Assembly: GCA_039654915.1 (NCBI GenBank)
Contig: CM077596.1
Coordinates: 47,552,501 to 47,616,500 of the forward strand
DNA: 64,000 bases
Source: Aquilaria yunnanensis
Lineage: Eukaryota > Streptophyta > Magnoliopsida > Malvales > Thymelaeaceae
Direction of reading: 5' to 3'
Within the stretch, counting starts at the first letter, position 1; each line of letters starts with the position of its first letter. Made by a program: the position numbers and the translations under genes. Below the pieces are notes generated by a model that did not search any database, was not told where the DNA came from, and was given only the letters and a program-made list of their open reading frames with translations. This document shows positions 34,562 to 46,312 of the stretch, piece after piece.

Positions 34562-34628
34562 GACGGTAAGAATTGTGCAAAGACGGGATTTGGCGATTTG
34601 TTAGCAGGCACGTTATCATTCCAATATT

Positions 34629-35149
34629 AATCCTATAAATAGAAGCAACTGGCCATTACATTTCTTCACATTGAATTGCAAAATTACTTAATGGATGCTA
34701 AACATATCATATCTGAAAGCTATGCAAATATTGTTTGTGCTAATGGTGCGCTGCTTGTTCGGTTGCACCATTTGGAGATCAAGAATGAAGGGTTGAATCT
34801 CTTCTAAATTCAAAATGAAAGGCTCAAATGTCAAATTATAGAGCTTGAAGGGTAGCTGGTAGGTTACTGTCATATAATCATATTGTTACGCATAACACAA
34901 ACATCACATCCCTGAAAATTTTAATTACTGCATTGAAAGCACAATAAGCCATGAGTAGGAAAAAGGATTACTAATATTTTCTAAAGATGAAAGACAAAAA
35001 ATGGGTTAATATTCATACTAATTAATCTTTTATTACTAATTATTAATACTACTAATATTATTAATATTATCATTACCAATTATTAATATTATCTAAACAT
35101 TTAATAATGAAAATGGTTTAACATTATTTTATTACAAATTAAAATTTAA
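34629..35149. other. Central spacer of the large inverted repeat, right part
   Basis: AT-rich, no gene seen. It continues the pre-LINE sequence from 28769. Confidence 0.5.
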
Positions 35150-35639
35150 TTAATAATATTACTGATTGTAAATATTTTTTAGTATAAATAATTTTTCATA
35201 TAATAATGGTTTATTTTATTACTAATATTACCAATTATTAATAATATTTAAAGCTTCCACACATAAACGGTAAAACATTATTTTTATTACTAATTGATAT
35301 TTTATTCCTAACATTACTGATTAGTAATATTTTCGATTGTAAATATTATTTAAAGCGCAGTCAAATTTTAAAACTAAATAGTAATATTATTTAATCCTTG
35401 AAAACAAATTCTAATTACAGTATTGAAAACACAGTAAGTAGGGCTGAAAATGGGCCGGGCTTTATTCGGGTAGCTCGAGCTCGAGCTCGAGTAAAAGATT
35501 TTCGAGTCGGGTATTTTCGAGCTCGAGCTCGAGCTCGAGCCGAAAATTGGGCTCGAATTATTTTCGAGCCGAGCTCGAGCCCACAAATACTCGGCCCTTT
35601 AGGCCCTCGAGCTTAATAGGCTCGATTTTTAGCTTCTTG

Positions 35640-36110
35640 GGCCTTCCTCGCCCTTAGTCCCAGACTCCCAGGAGTCCACCCCTCTGGCCCTCTCTCTTCG
35701 GCCCCTTCCCCTTAACGACTTAGGTCACTTAGCCCCAGAGTCCAGACGCGTCCCTCTCTCGGCCTCTCCAGTCTCGACGACGATCTCCATTCTCGCCCTC
35801 CACCTCCAGAGCCAGTCTCGAATCTCGATCTCCACTCTCTACCTCCAGGCCTCCACCTCCAGAGCCAGTCGTATCGTCCGGCGGTCTCCCGAGTTCCGAC
35901 TCCCGTGACCCCGTCCCGGCTCTCCCCTGCTGGCTGCTGCCCTCACTCCCCACCGGCACCCAGTCCCAGTCATTTACTCGGCGCGAGTCGCCCGACGGCG
36001 TCGGCTACTCCCTTCGGCGGCGCCTTGGTAATTCCTGTCCCTCACCTTCGCTCATTCGGATTCCGTCTCGCCTCCGAGTCTCCGACGTTCCTGTAATTTT
36101 GTGGTCACTT
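35640..36110 (+). other. GC-rich, CT-rich block inside the hAT-like element
   Basis: Pyrimidine-rich plus strand with short ORFs on both strands (Pro/Ser-rich or Gly/Glu/Arg-rich readings) and no recognisable domain. Composition is like a 5' UTR or first-exon region of a host gene and very unlike the AT-rich flanks. It may be a captured promoter or leader. Confidence 0.45.
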
Positions 36111-36145
36111 ACAGGTGCTGTACATCTACTTTTTCTTTCCTACAG

Positions 36146-37559
36146 ATGGATCAGATGTAATCTGTGAGGAAGCATATCCTTGCTGGAGGACCAAGAGTCC
36201 AAGACGCCTGCCATTCACAGTTCGTCCTCTTGTTTTTTCATCTCTTAAGGTATTTTTTACTGGAGGTTTGCCTGATTTTCTATACTCAAATTCTATACTT
36301 ATGTTTAATCAAGTGAAACTAAAAATATTTATCTGATTTTTGTTAATCTTTTACCATAATCTTGTACCTTTTCGCTCTTTTTGTGCCAGCTAGTATTGAC
36401 GAGTTGCCGAATCTGGTGGAGGATATTATCCAGACATCGATAAACACAGGTCCAAGAGGTGCTATTAGGCTAGCACAGGGTATTCAAGCCGTTGTTGCAG
36501 TTGGTGGAGAATGGCTAGCTGATGTGGCACAGGTACTTGGCCTTCATTTGTTTATATTGTCCCATCTTTTGCGAATATGATCAACTTGTTCAATTGTTTT
36601 TCTTTTTTTTTTTTAATCATCCAATCAATATTTTTGATATTTTTTTGTTTAATTTAGCCTTGTCATTGCTTAATTTTATTTTAAAAACTCTTGTAAACCA
36701 TGTAAGAATTTAAGGTTTCTTCATTGAACTCACCCTTCTTTGGTTATTGCTTCAAACATTAAAAACTGCTTGTATAATCAAGATGTAACAGCATGCTAAA
36801 CAATACTCGTTGTTGCTAAAGATTCTTTGTACCCTCACTGGTTGGACATCAACATGAAGATTTCAAGGGAATAGATCTATTTTGGCCTAGAGCTCTAAGA
36901 GACGATGATTTTCTTTTTGTTGTTCCCGCTCTCAAACTTTACCCGCTTGTAGTTGTTTATAATCCTTTTCATCTTAACTGGTGGGGCAATGGGCACGAGG
37001 CTTTTGAGGAAATAAATCTATTTGGCTTCTGCTATTGAGTTATGAATTTCTGTCTCTGCATTTTTTTCTACACATGATGTACTTTTTGCAGAAAAAGATG
37101 AAAAGAAATGTAGATCCTTTTGATTATGCTCAATGTGTATCTCCTTGATATGTTTCTTTTTCTTGTCAAATTTGTCTGAATATTTTGACTAGGTTTCTAT
37201 CCTGCAACATAATTTTGCATTTTTTTGTTAGTTGGTTAGGCATTTGCAAGGGCAGGATGACAATCCTTTTGGAGAGGAAGCATCCATGCCAAAGAAAATT
37301 TTCCAGCTTTTGAACAAGGTACATCTTTAAGTCCAGAGTTATGGGTAGTTAATGTCCATCCTGCAAATGCTTGCATTATTGAATGGAATAGAAGATAGAG
37401 AACGAGAGACTGACCATAGCAATTCAGCTATTCTTTGTCCGCTCAAGTTTATTACTGAAGACTGATGACTCATTGTTCTCTGTGCTCTTCGCTGTAGAAA
37501 CTCTAGCCAACATTCCAGCTGCTGAACTGGCCTTATGCTTGTACTTGCAATGTGCTGAG
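36146..37559 (+). pseudogene. VPS35: Captured VPS35 gene fragment (three exons), interrupted
   Basis: VPS35 is the cargo-binding core of the retromer, which recycles receptors from endosomes. Exon A, 36146-36249, encodes SVRKHILAGGP and, after a small frameshift, RLPFTVRPLVFSSLK, ending AAG|GTATTT. Exon C, 37232-37318, encodes LVRHLQGQDDNPFG and KKIFQLLNK with clean AG and GT borders. Exon D, about 37498-37559, encodes ETLANIPAAELAL and LYLQCAE. These are consecutive pieces of the C-terminal half of plant VPS35 with introns kept, so capture was from genomic DNA. Between exons A and C sits an unrelated exon (36390-36532). The fragment lacks both gene ends and is frameshifted; it cannot make a working VPS35. 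Confidence 0.8.
36390..36532 (+). pseudogene. Exon of another host gene, placed in a VPS35 intron
   Basis: A 143-nt exon bounded by TGCCAG| and CACAG|GTACTT encodes SIDELPNLVEDIIQTSINTG, then PRGAIRLAQGIQAVVAVGGE and WLADVA. It looks strongly protein-like and has no stop, but it is not part of VPS35 as I know it. It may come from a vesicle-tethering or trafficking subunit such as COG7, but I cannot confirm that. It sits exactly where the VPS35 reading passes from FSSLK to LVRHLQ, so the element carries a mosaic. Confidence 0.6.
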
Positions 37560-37837
37560 GTCTCCTACAATTCTTCTGGGCGAAAAAGGTTAATTTCTTA
37601 TTAGTTTATTCTTTTGATTTATTCCCTCATATAGTAAACCATTAAATTTCTAATCTCTGCACAAACAAGATGGAGGAAACTTACGTCTCCCTTTATGAAA
37701 CAGACGCATATATTGTAATTATCAATATGTATGTTTAGTTGCATTTCTAAATTTGAACAAATTTCTTTGTATTTTTCTGTATATTTTTATAGTGATTCTT
37801 ATGCACTCCTATTTTTATCAATATGCATTTTTTACAG

Positions 37838-39176
37838 AACCATCAGACATGTTGAGTTGCATTTAACGTCTGGAGAAGATTCAAGGTAGATTTTTCTTCT
37901 GATTTTCCTTGAGAAGATTCATTCAGAGGGACTGTATTGTAAAGAGAAAAGTGATGCATTTTTATCTGCTATTACTTAAATTACAGTCAAATCATAAGGA
38001 TTGAGGGATCCAGCAGGTCATATGCACCAAGAATGTCTGTGTTCGTGATGATCTTTTCTTGCTTGTTCTCTTATTTGGCTTGTTTGTTCTCTTTTCTTGC
38101 AGGCTTGCCTTCCCTCCTCCTCGGATCTTATTTGACTCTCCACCTAGTACTCAATTTTGCTGTAAGTGAGATGTTTTTCCTTCTTTATCTTGTCGATGAA
38201 AGAAAATCAGGAATTAAATCAGTGTAGAGTTCATGGTTTCCCCTCTCGGTTTTGACTATTTCTTTCTATTTGTATAGTTTTTCTGCATGCGCTATCAACT
38301 GCTGAAAATTCCACAGCTGTAGGTTTTGATGAGAGGATGTTGTTGCACTCAAAGGTATGAATTTCCTTTTGTGTACACCTCTTAGAATGTGTGTTTGATT
38401 AGGGTTTTAATGGAAAGCCTTTCCATTTCCATTTTCTTGATCTTAGTGTTTTTTTTTTCTGAACTTTATGTTATAGAATTTTCTCTGTAATGAAATGCAA
38501 GTATTTTTCTTAGGGTCTTTACATGTGAATTGTTATGTTTGTCACAACCACTGTATGCATGAATTTTAATTTTGCTTATTTTCTCATTCTCTTTGACAAT
38601 TAAAATCCTTGCAGTTGGACAACTGAACAATAAAACTGAAGCGGATGAAACTTTATGTTGATTGAAGCAATAATAAAGATTTAAGGAATGATATTATGGC
38701 AGAAAGTTTAAGAACTCATTTCATTCATCTAAATGAAGATAACAGAAAGTATAGTTTACATCTGACTCATGGCCTTTTTATTGGGTTACTGGATTGGGTA
38801 CAATGTTGAAAGGTTGGCGGATGTAATAATGTTATATGTTCAATGCCCATAGCACAACTGTTTTGTACATTCTCTTTCTCGATCTTCTTTTGCTCAGGAT
38901 TTCCCCATGTTTGGATGTAATTGGATTTTGATGTTATTATTTGATCTGCTTTCATGGCCTTGCGGTGCTAGTTCTCTATGTTGCTTCTGCCGAATGTGAG
39001 TGTGGCTTTGTTTGCTCTCTTTTAATCTATAAATATTATCCATATATATATAAACCTTTCTGTCATTTTTGCTTGATTCCAGTGTCTCAAATTCAAGACC
39101 GATCAAGCACAGGAGGCTAAGAAGATGGAGAAACTAAACAATATATTCTTCTTTTTGATGGCAAGGGGACCTGATG
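37838..39176 (+). pseudogene. Further exon-like segments of unidentified host genes
   Basis: Several short segments have splice-like borders: about 37840-37887 (TIRHVELHLTSGEDSR, then GTAGAT), 38102-38150 (LAFPPPRILFDSPPS), 38281-38354 (LHALSTAENSTAVGFDERML) and 39083-39176 (TGTCTC start after CCAG; KFKTDQAQEAKKMEKLNNIF, ending GATG|GTAATG). I do not recognise their genes of origin. The last one is the most convincing exon. They may belong to one or more additional captured genes. Confidence 0.45.
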
Positions 39177-41752
39177 GTAATGTCTTTCAACTTTGGGATG
39201 CCTATTGTTGCACATCTTAACTTCTGTAGATACCATAGAAGAGTACATATGTAGAATAAGGTGTATTCTGGATAATTCCCAAAGTGTGTGTACTTCTTGC
39301 AATATTCATTACACATTTAGTGTTTTTTTTCAATCGGGTTATGAATAAATGAGGCTGGCTTACTTGGAGTTTGTACTTTGGAATTGCCCAAATCTACAGT
39401 CTGAGTTGATCAAAACGGTTCCTCTGCACTACAAAAGTGCGTCCATATGCCCAAGTTAGCATCGTGGACAAAAAGGTGACAGGCCACATGAGCCTGTATT
39501 CGAGCCTCGAGCATTTTCGAGCCGAGCTCGAGCCTGACTCGAGCCGAGCTCGAGCCCAAAAAACGGGGCTCGAGCAACTCGAGCTCGAGCCCGAGTAGTG
39601 CCGAATCGTGATAGGGCTGAGCTCGAGCTTGGCGAGCTCGGGCTCGGCCCGGCCCATTTTCAGCCCTAACAGTAAGCCATGAGTAGGAAAAAGAATGTTA
39701 ACAAAATTCCTTGAAACGTGGAAAGTTCAAATCGGTAGTCAACAAAGGTGCATAATTTGTGCAAAATTTCAAAAGTCACAATTAGTGTTTTGGGTTTAAA
39801 TTGGAAAACTGTTTAATTAGTGAATCAATATTCTATATCATTATGGAATCTTCTTATACCGAAACCAATGAACCTTTCCATGCATTCCATCCCTATATAT
39901 ATATATATATTACTCTATATTAACTTTAAAGATGCTCCGGCTTCAGCATACCAAAGGTATATGTTTAACAATTTTATTACAACTAAATCCCTAATTTTTT
40001 ATCTTAGAGACTTAGAGAACTAATATTCTCAATTTTTATTTCTTCAACTAATTTGGCAAGTATAATCTGCAGGCAAGTCATCTTATAAAACAATATACAA
40101 TGATTTATGTATTATGTTTTCCATAACCCTAATTATGTTCTCAACCTGCCTCTAATTGCAGATTGTCATCTAGTGCAAAACAAGCACAAGCAAGGGTTCT
40201 AAAAATCTTCAGGTTGGTATATTCACTTCTCCACTTCAAGTTCTTAATATACTCTATCCTTAATAAGATTGATTGTAATTTTTCATAAAAGTAAGCTTTT
40301 ACGCATGATCAATAGTATTCTATGCATAAAAAAACTAGAAATGATCAGTAGTATTCTAAACTTACCTTATCATATAGGTGTTTTGTTTCAAATCATGTCA
40401 TGATACTATTAGTGTATTTTTAATAGAGTCAACAATCATAAAAAAACCACTAATCAAGCAAAATAAATCAATAGTTTACATACCCAGTATGCTATATGTA
40501 GTACCTTCATCCCAGTTTAAAGCTCAATCCAAAAGTTAATCTAATCCAAAGTAAGTATTAGGAGGAATACAACTAATGCACTTATTACATGGGCAGCATA
40601 AAATATTCTGCTTTTTTATGTTGTTATACTGTATTTATATTCTACCATTTAATGAATTTTATGCTACCATTTAACGAAATAAAAGGGTAACAGAGACTAA
40701 CCATGTTAAATAGTTAGGACCTTTCTCTATCCCAGTTAAACATCAACATGCAGACGCCGTGTTTTTAAAACAAGAAGCCCAAATACTGAAAGGAAAAACT
40801 ATTACAATATTAATAATGAGTTATTATATTCTCTTTATCCAAAAAGAATAAAGAGTAAAAAACCACGAATACTGATATTTGTCCTAGGTAAATTTAAACA
40901 CGCAGCAAAGCTATTTTGAAAATGAGAATTCTGAATGCTACAAAATTAATTAAAATAATATCATTATTGGTCATTACAGTAAAATATAGAATAATAAGTA
41001 AAAATTCAGGGTAAATAGTTAGTATTTATCTTGGCTTACCAAAGATTTATGTTTAACAATTCTATTCCAACTATATCCCTAATTTGTGATCTTAGAGACT
41101 TAGAAAACTAACATTCTCAATTTCTATTTTTCCAGCTAATTCGGTAGGTACAATCTGCGGGCAACGGGGCAAGTCATCTCATTCAATAATGTACAATGAT
41201 TTCTGTATTTTTTTTTCATAACCCTAATAATGTTCTCAACCTCCCTCTACTTGCAAATTGTCATCCGGCAGAAAACAAGCACAAGCAAAGGTTCTGAAAA
41301 TCATCAGGTTGGTATATTCAGTCCTCCATTTCAGACTCTTACGATAATATAGCCTTGATAAGATTGACTATAAAAGTAAGCTTCTATGCATGATTATTAA
41401 TATTCTACACATGAAAATATTAGTAATGAACAATAGTATTCCAAACTCCCCTTATCCTATAGGTGTTCTATTTCAAATATTTGCATGCTATTATTAGTGC
41501 ATTTTGAATAAAGACGGCAGTCATAAAGAAACAATAATCAAGCAAAGTAAACCAATAGTTTATATATCCCGTAAGTTGTATGGGCTAGCTCTATCCCAGT
41601 ATAAAGCCGAATCCAAAAGTTAACCTAAATCAAAATAAGTATTAGAAGGAATGCAAATATTGCAATTATGACATGAGCATTCTATTGCTTAAAATCAATG
41701 ATAATAATATTATTATTGGTCATTATGAAAAAATAATAGAATAAAAAGCATA

Positions 41753-43936
41753 ATTGCATTATATGTAATTGCAATTAGATAAATTAAGCTATTTATTTAA
41801 TCTAATTGCTTAGGTGGTATCTTATATGTAATTGTTTTGTTCCTGCCCCACAATCCACCCACTTATATGTAATTGCATTAATCTAATTGTAATGAACATA
41901 CCCATAATATGTTATATGTTATAATTGCATTATTAAGTTATTGGCATTTAAAGTTATGAAAACCAGAGAGAAAGTGCTCCTAAGATGTATTTACCACAAT
42001 TGCATTTTTTATTTTCCTTATTAGATAAAGTTTAAAAACAACTCATACGGCCAACATGAGGAGACGAGATTGTCACACGTATGTGAAATAATTACTAGCG
42101 GCACAAAGTTCGCTCAAATAAGCATTGACTTTTAATATATTTAGTTATGTTTAATATCATATTTTCCTCAAAATTGTATGGAAAAAAGATTATGCTCATC
42201 AACTCATTGTCCTTGTTCAATATTATTTTTTACTGATTGTACATAATGACCAATATATCTAGCAATTTCATCATAGTTTCAAAAGTTTTTTTTTCTTCTA
42301 TATGAGTACTATATTTGAATGTTTTAATAATACAAGAATATAAAATCTTGTTGTGAGAAGAAAATTTTTCTTAACTAAACATGTTTATCAACTTTTCATT
42401 TTCAGAAATTTTTTCTTGTAGAAACAATTAAACTTGTTTTCTTAAAAGTATTTTAGAAACCTATATGTAAGAAATGAAGATCATAAGTAAAAAAAGAAAA
42501 GGAAAACTGTTTTCTACGTCCAAATACCATCTAAATATTCTAAACTTTAGTTGAAATTGTTGTTGTTTAATATTAACGTTCCATATCTAATTTAAATTTT
42601 CTTATAATTGTCTAAACTAATAAAAATAATGTTAGAAATTATGGTTGTTGTGATGATCACACGCTATCTAAAAAGATGAACCCTGTCATATTTTATTAGG
42701 CTATTTAAATATTTTCAGAGGAAATTGCACGCATTCCAGAGGAAGACCAAAAGGAACTTGCTATTGTCCTCTCCCATTATCTTTGCCTTCTATTTTCGTC
42801 ATCCCTTCCCTCTCTCTCTCTTGTTTGTGACAAACATCTTATTTCATTTCAAGGTGTTTTATTTTTTGGTCCAACTGCCACTGTTACTTCGCCAAAAACA
42901 CAAGTTTTGGAACATATTAGCCACTATTCTTTTTTTTTTTCTTATATAGATTTAGATGCATCATATAAGTTCATATTGAGAGATATATACTATTATAGTA
43001 ATTAAGTAAAGAGATACCAATTTTTTTTAGATCAAAATGACAATTGAATTAGCTTTTGTAAAGTATATTGTAGAAAGTGAGGAAACTAGAATTCAAACCC
43101 TTAACCTCATTTATATCCCTCTAAGCCCCTTAACTGTTAGGCCAAAGAGCTAATGATAGTCATTAGTTTTGTAATCAAATGATATTTAATTTAATTCCAA
43201 CTTATAGATTTAAACCCAAAATGCTTGCAATTTTTGAGTTATTGTAGAAATAATGTGGACCTTGAAGAAATCTATAGTCGAAACGTATCTAAGTTGAGTA
43301 TCAAAAAAAAAAAAAAAAGGGAAAACATATCTAAGTTGGGAGATATCTACTTCCACCATCACACTACTTTAAACATGAAATTCTAAGATAACTAATCACG
43401 AGTCATAAGTTATAATAGGTATAGATTGGACAACCTTTTGATAATTATCAAACACAAACTTTTGCCAAAGTCAAATGACTTGAACTTGCAATTTTCAACG
43501 TTAAGTCTTATATGCTCTGGTCGCTACGCTTCAATCAACCAACCAACTAATCATTAATTCAAACTAATTGGGGTCAACTACACATGACATATATAATTCG
43601 TTTGCATTTACAACAAAATTATTGCTACTTTTATGTTGTAATAATGGCAGGAGATTTTGAATCATTGGCTCTGTTTGCAGCTTTGATTGCCTATAGACCA
43701 AAAGGGGAAAAAAATTCAAAACAGATCAAGAAGTTGTGGAGGAAATATAAAAGTTGTATGGATTAGTTTAAGAGTTATGTTATATAATATTTTGTAAACA
43801 AATGAGTTATTTCTATCATTTATTTGTCAGTGACAAAATTACCCAAAATGAAAACATTAATAATTAACAAATTTTAAAAAATTTAATGGCATAATTACTC
43901 TACCCTATAATTTAGTGGCAAGTAAGAAATTAATAA
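41753..43936. other. AT-rich intergenic DNA before the MATE gene
   Basis: No gene is supported. From 41750 to 41940 the phrase TATATGTAATTGCA recurs in both orientations, like a decayed MITE. Around 43080-43160 and 43430-43550 are phrases of the type CCCTTAACTGTTAGGCCAA that look like remnants of a dispersed repeat. The short ORFs at 42725-42949 and 43584-43766 have no recognisable features. Confidence 0.5.
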
Positions 43937-46242
43937 CTACTTCATAACCTGTTTTGCCCAATCTGTCTTGACTGTGACAAGGAGAAACAACAAAGCTTGC
44001 ACAACAAATGCAGCAATAATGCCCAACCACAGTCCCTATACAAACATATATATAGAACATTAGGTTATTATTCCTTATAATTGGGTTTATATACACTAGG
44101 GTAATTTACATAAAAGCGAAAATAAAATTTGGCCCATGTTTTCCGAAAACATGTACGGTTAAATTTGTATTGTTATTAACACAAAATAAGGGGTAAAATT
44201 TTTAACATTTAAATAGAGCAAAAATATATGATTTAACTCATTAGCTACAAAGAAAAATAATCTCTTGTACAAGCCAAAGTTCAAAATCTGACTGGACACG
44301 TGGTATAATGGTCTGTATGCAATTAGACTAAGACCCAATCAGCAAATTAAGAATTAGAAAGTTGGCATTAGCAATTAAAAGGCAAGGTGAAAAAAGTGTT
44401 CACATACAGGGGTAAAGCGTAAAGTTTCAAAACGGGAGGGCCAAGTTATACTTTTTATGAAACCTTAAGGATATTCTTTCTTCTTTTTTTCTTTTTGGTA
44501 ATTTACCATTATACTGTTATGCATGGTACCTTTGCTTTCATATGGAGAAGAAAGCCCAGTATAACAGCAATGGGAACTCCCAGAAAATAATAAGATCCTA
44601 GATTGATGCATGCACCAATCTTCTGCCAACCGCATCCTCTGGCAATGCCTAGCACCAATATGAATAAGGCATATTAAAAATCTAACGTAAATTAAGATAT
44701 AATTGTAAGAAATCTAAAAGAAAACCATAAGATCACTTACTGTAATGGTCTATGGGCGATTTGGGTCACTCATCCATTAACCCAAATTTCTCATAGACCA
44801 TTACAGTCTGTGAGATTATAAGGGTCCAAACCTGAAACAACAGTTTGAACTCCATCTAGAAAGCTGGAACCTGCAAGAATTGGCATCATGGTTGCTACAT
44901 ATTGGACCACTTCTTTTTCATTGCTATAAACATGGCCCCAAGCTCGACGTGACCCGATCATTACAAGACCGACAATTATGCCCTCGATGACCACTAGACA
45001 AAGAACAACCGCCGATGCTAGTTTTGCTGCTTGGTGATTCCCAGCACCCAATTCATTGGACACCCTTGTGCTCACAGCAGCACCAAGCCCAAAGGGAATC
45101 ATCCAAACAAGTCCGCTTGTGTTAAGACTGTTCAAAATATACACTAATATTATTAATTAACACGTTTGAAAGATTAAAGGGAAAGGATAGTTGGGTAGTT
45201 ATGAAATAGATTACCATATCGAAAGTACTGAAGTTTCTAACTTCGCATTTGGAAGAAGGCCAGAGAAAAGAAGAACCAATTCAAAGGTCCACACTTTCAA
45301 ACTATCAGTTAAGGACATGGAAACAAAACAAAGGCATGAGACAGAGGTTATGTTATAGAATTAATCTATTTTTGTATGTAGAAACAAAAGAAAATGAAGG
45401 AAGTTGTTACCACAACATAAGAGCTGATGGAAGAGCAAGTCGAATGAAATCAAAGATCTTCGAGCAACCCTCTTTGGAGAACCCCTTCCAAGTGCTGGCA
45501 CAAGAAGAGGAAAAACTTAGATAAATCACCAACAAGATCACATTCACCCAACTCGAGACCGAATAGGCCAATGCAGCTCCTTCGGTTCCAAGCCTTGTTT
45601 TGAAGACTAGACTCCAGCACACAACAACGTGGAACCCTGCTACAATGGCAGAGCTCAGCAGCACTGGACACACATGGTTCTGTGTTTGGAAGAACTTCAC
45701 CAGGCATTGTAGAGGGCCGTACGCGAACAAGCTCGGGATCAAGAAAAGGACATATCTTCCGGCTTCTCTCGATATGTCCCTATCTTGATGTAACTCAACA
45801 AGGATGCTCTTGGTGTTTGCCCAGACTATGGCTAGAAATACGCTAGTTAGTGACAGCACCAGGATGGCTCTCTGCAGGTGCACCCCTAGCAGGTGATGGT
45901 GCTCCGCCCCATAGGACTGCCCACACAAAGTTTCCAATGCGCTAGCGAGTCCCATCTAAGCATAAATCGACGTCAATGTCCTAAGCACAGACGATGTATC
46001 GAAGAAGAAAAAATGGCGGAATAGGGCTATAAGTGATCATGAGAACTGACCAGTAAGTTGAAGCCGGTAACGGAGGCAAACGAAGTGCCGATGGAGGAAG
46101 CAGAGAGGGCGAGCTCGCCAAGATGACCGGCGAACATGAGGGAGGTAATTTGCAAGCTGTATTGCAAGAGGCCGACGGCACAGAGAGGGCCGGCAAGCCA
46201 TAGCTGCTGCTTCACTTCCTTCACAACCTCCTTCCTTCCCAT
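43937..46242 (-). CDS. MATE-family efflux transporter (DTX type), six exons
   Basis: This is an integral membrane antiporter of the plant MATE/DETOXIFICATION family, which exports or sequesters metabolites, flavonoids, alkaloids or citrate using an H+ or Na+ gradient. Exons read leftwards: 46242-46051, 45955-45411, 45301-45215, 45127-44832, 44648-44530 and 44035-43937. All introns are GT-AG and the exons sum to 1338 nt, giving 445 residues. Landmarks: QQLWLAGPLCAVGLLQYS, FAGHLGELALSASSIGTSFA, CGQSYGA at about 75-81, FFQTQNHVCPVLLSS, VWMIPFGLGAAVSTRVSNEL, GCGWQKIGACINLGSYY and the end DWAKQVMK. The N-terminus is short for the family (usually 470-500 residues), but upstream in-frame sequence has a stop and no ATG. 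No frameshift or stop is seen, so it is probably functional; the substrate cannot be told. Confidence 0.92.
44739..44807. repeat. Palindromic hairpin in an intron of the MATE gene
   Basis: ACTGTAATGGTCTATG at 44739-44754 is the exact complement of CATAGACCATTACAGT at 44792-44807. The stem extends inwards with mismatches to ATTTGGGT / ACCCAAAT. The loop is about 13 nt. It lies between the fourth and fifth coding exons, 25 bp from the donor, and could be a tiny MITE. Confidence 0.8.
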
Positions 46243-46312
46243 ATCTAATATCTTCTTGGTATTTTGCCGGCCCTTTTCTTCCCTCGTATGAGCGCAAATC
46301 CTTGAAATTCAC

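Larger units (their letters stand above)
28770..34611 (-). mobile_element. L1-type LINE, nearly full length, decayed
   Basis: This 5842-bp element lies in minus orientation, flanked by 17-bp duplications GTTATCATTCCAATATT (28753-28769 and 34612-34628). A short A-tail (T-run 28770-28777 on the plus strand) marks its 3' end. It has ORF1 with an RRM and ORF2 with endonuclease, reverse transcriptase and zf-RVT region. The 5' UTR is only about 50 bp, so the copy seems near full length. Both ORFs carry frameshifts and nonsense changes. It inserted in the centre of the large inverted repeat. Confidence 0.94.
35439..39668 (+). mobile_element. hAT-like element carrying host gene fragments
   Basis: This 4230-bp element has 8-bp target duplications ACAGTAAG (35431-35438 and 39669-39676). 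Terminal inverted repeats are TAGGGCTGAAAATGGGCC and its complement GGCCCATTTTCAGCCCTA. Just inside both ends are dense GAGCTC/CTCGAG runs (about 35470-35600 and 39495-39650), a common subterminal pattern of plant hAT elements. No transposase is present. The interior holds a GC-rich block (35640-36100) and a series of exon-like segments with splice sites on the plus strand, including three that match VPS35. The left arm of the inverted repeat (near 28005-28035) shows the unoccupied equivalent of the target. Confidence 0.9.
35150..41752 (-). repeat. Right arm of the large inverted repeat, interrupted by a hAT-like element
   Basis: This is the reverse-complement counterpart of 25690-28290. Similarity is high but broken by many small indels and substitutions, so the arms are not recent. 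The arm is interrupted at 35431-39676 by the hAT-like element. The outer edges (about 25690 and 41752) have no obvious flanking duplication. The arms could belong to a foldback or Mutator-like element with long terminal repeats, or be two inverted copies of one older repeat. Confidence 0.78.

Noticed and set aside
35650..36110. GC-rich block as an independent protein-coding gene
   Set aside because: All frames give low-complexity Pro/Ser or Gly/Arg readings without domain or splice continuity; kept only as a possible captured leader.
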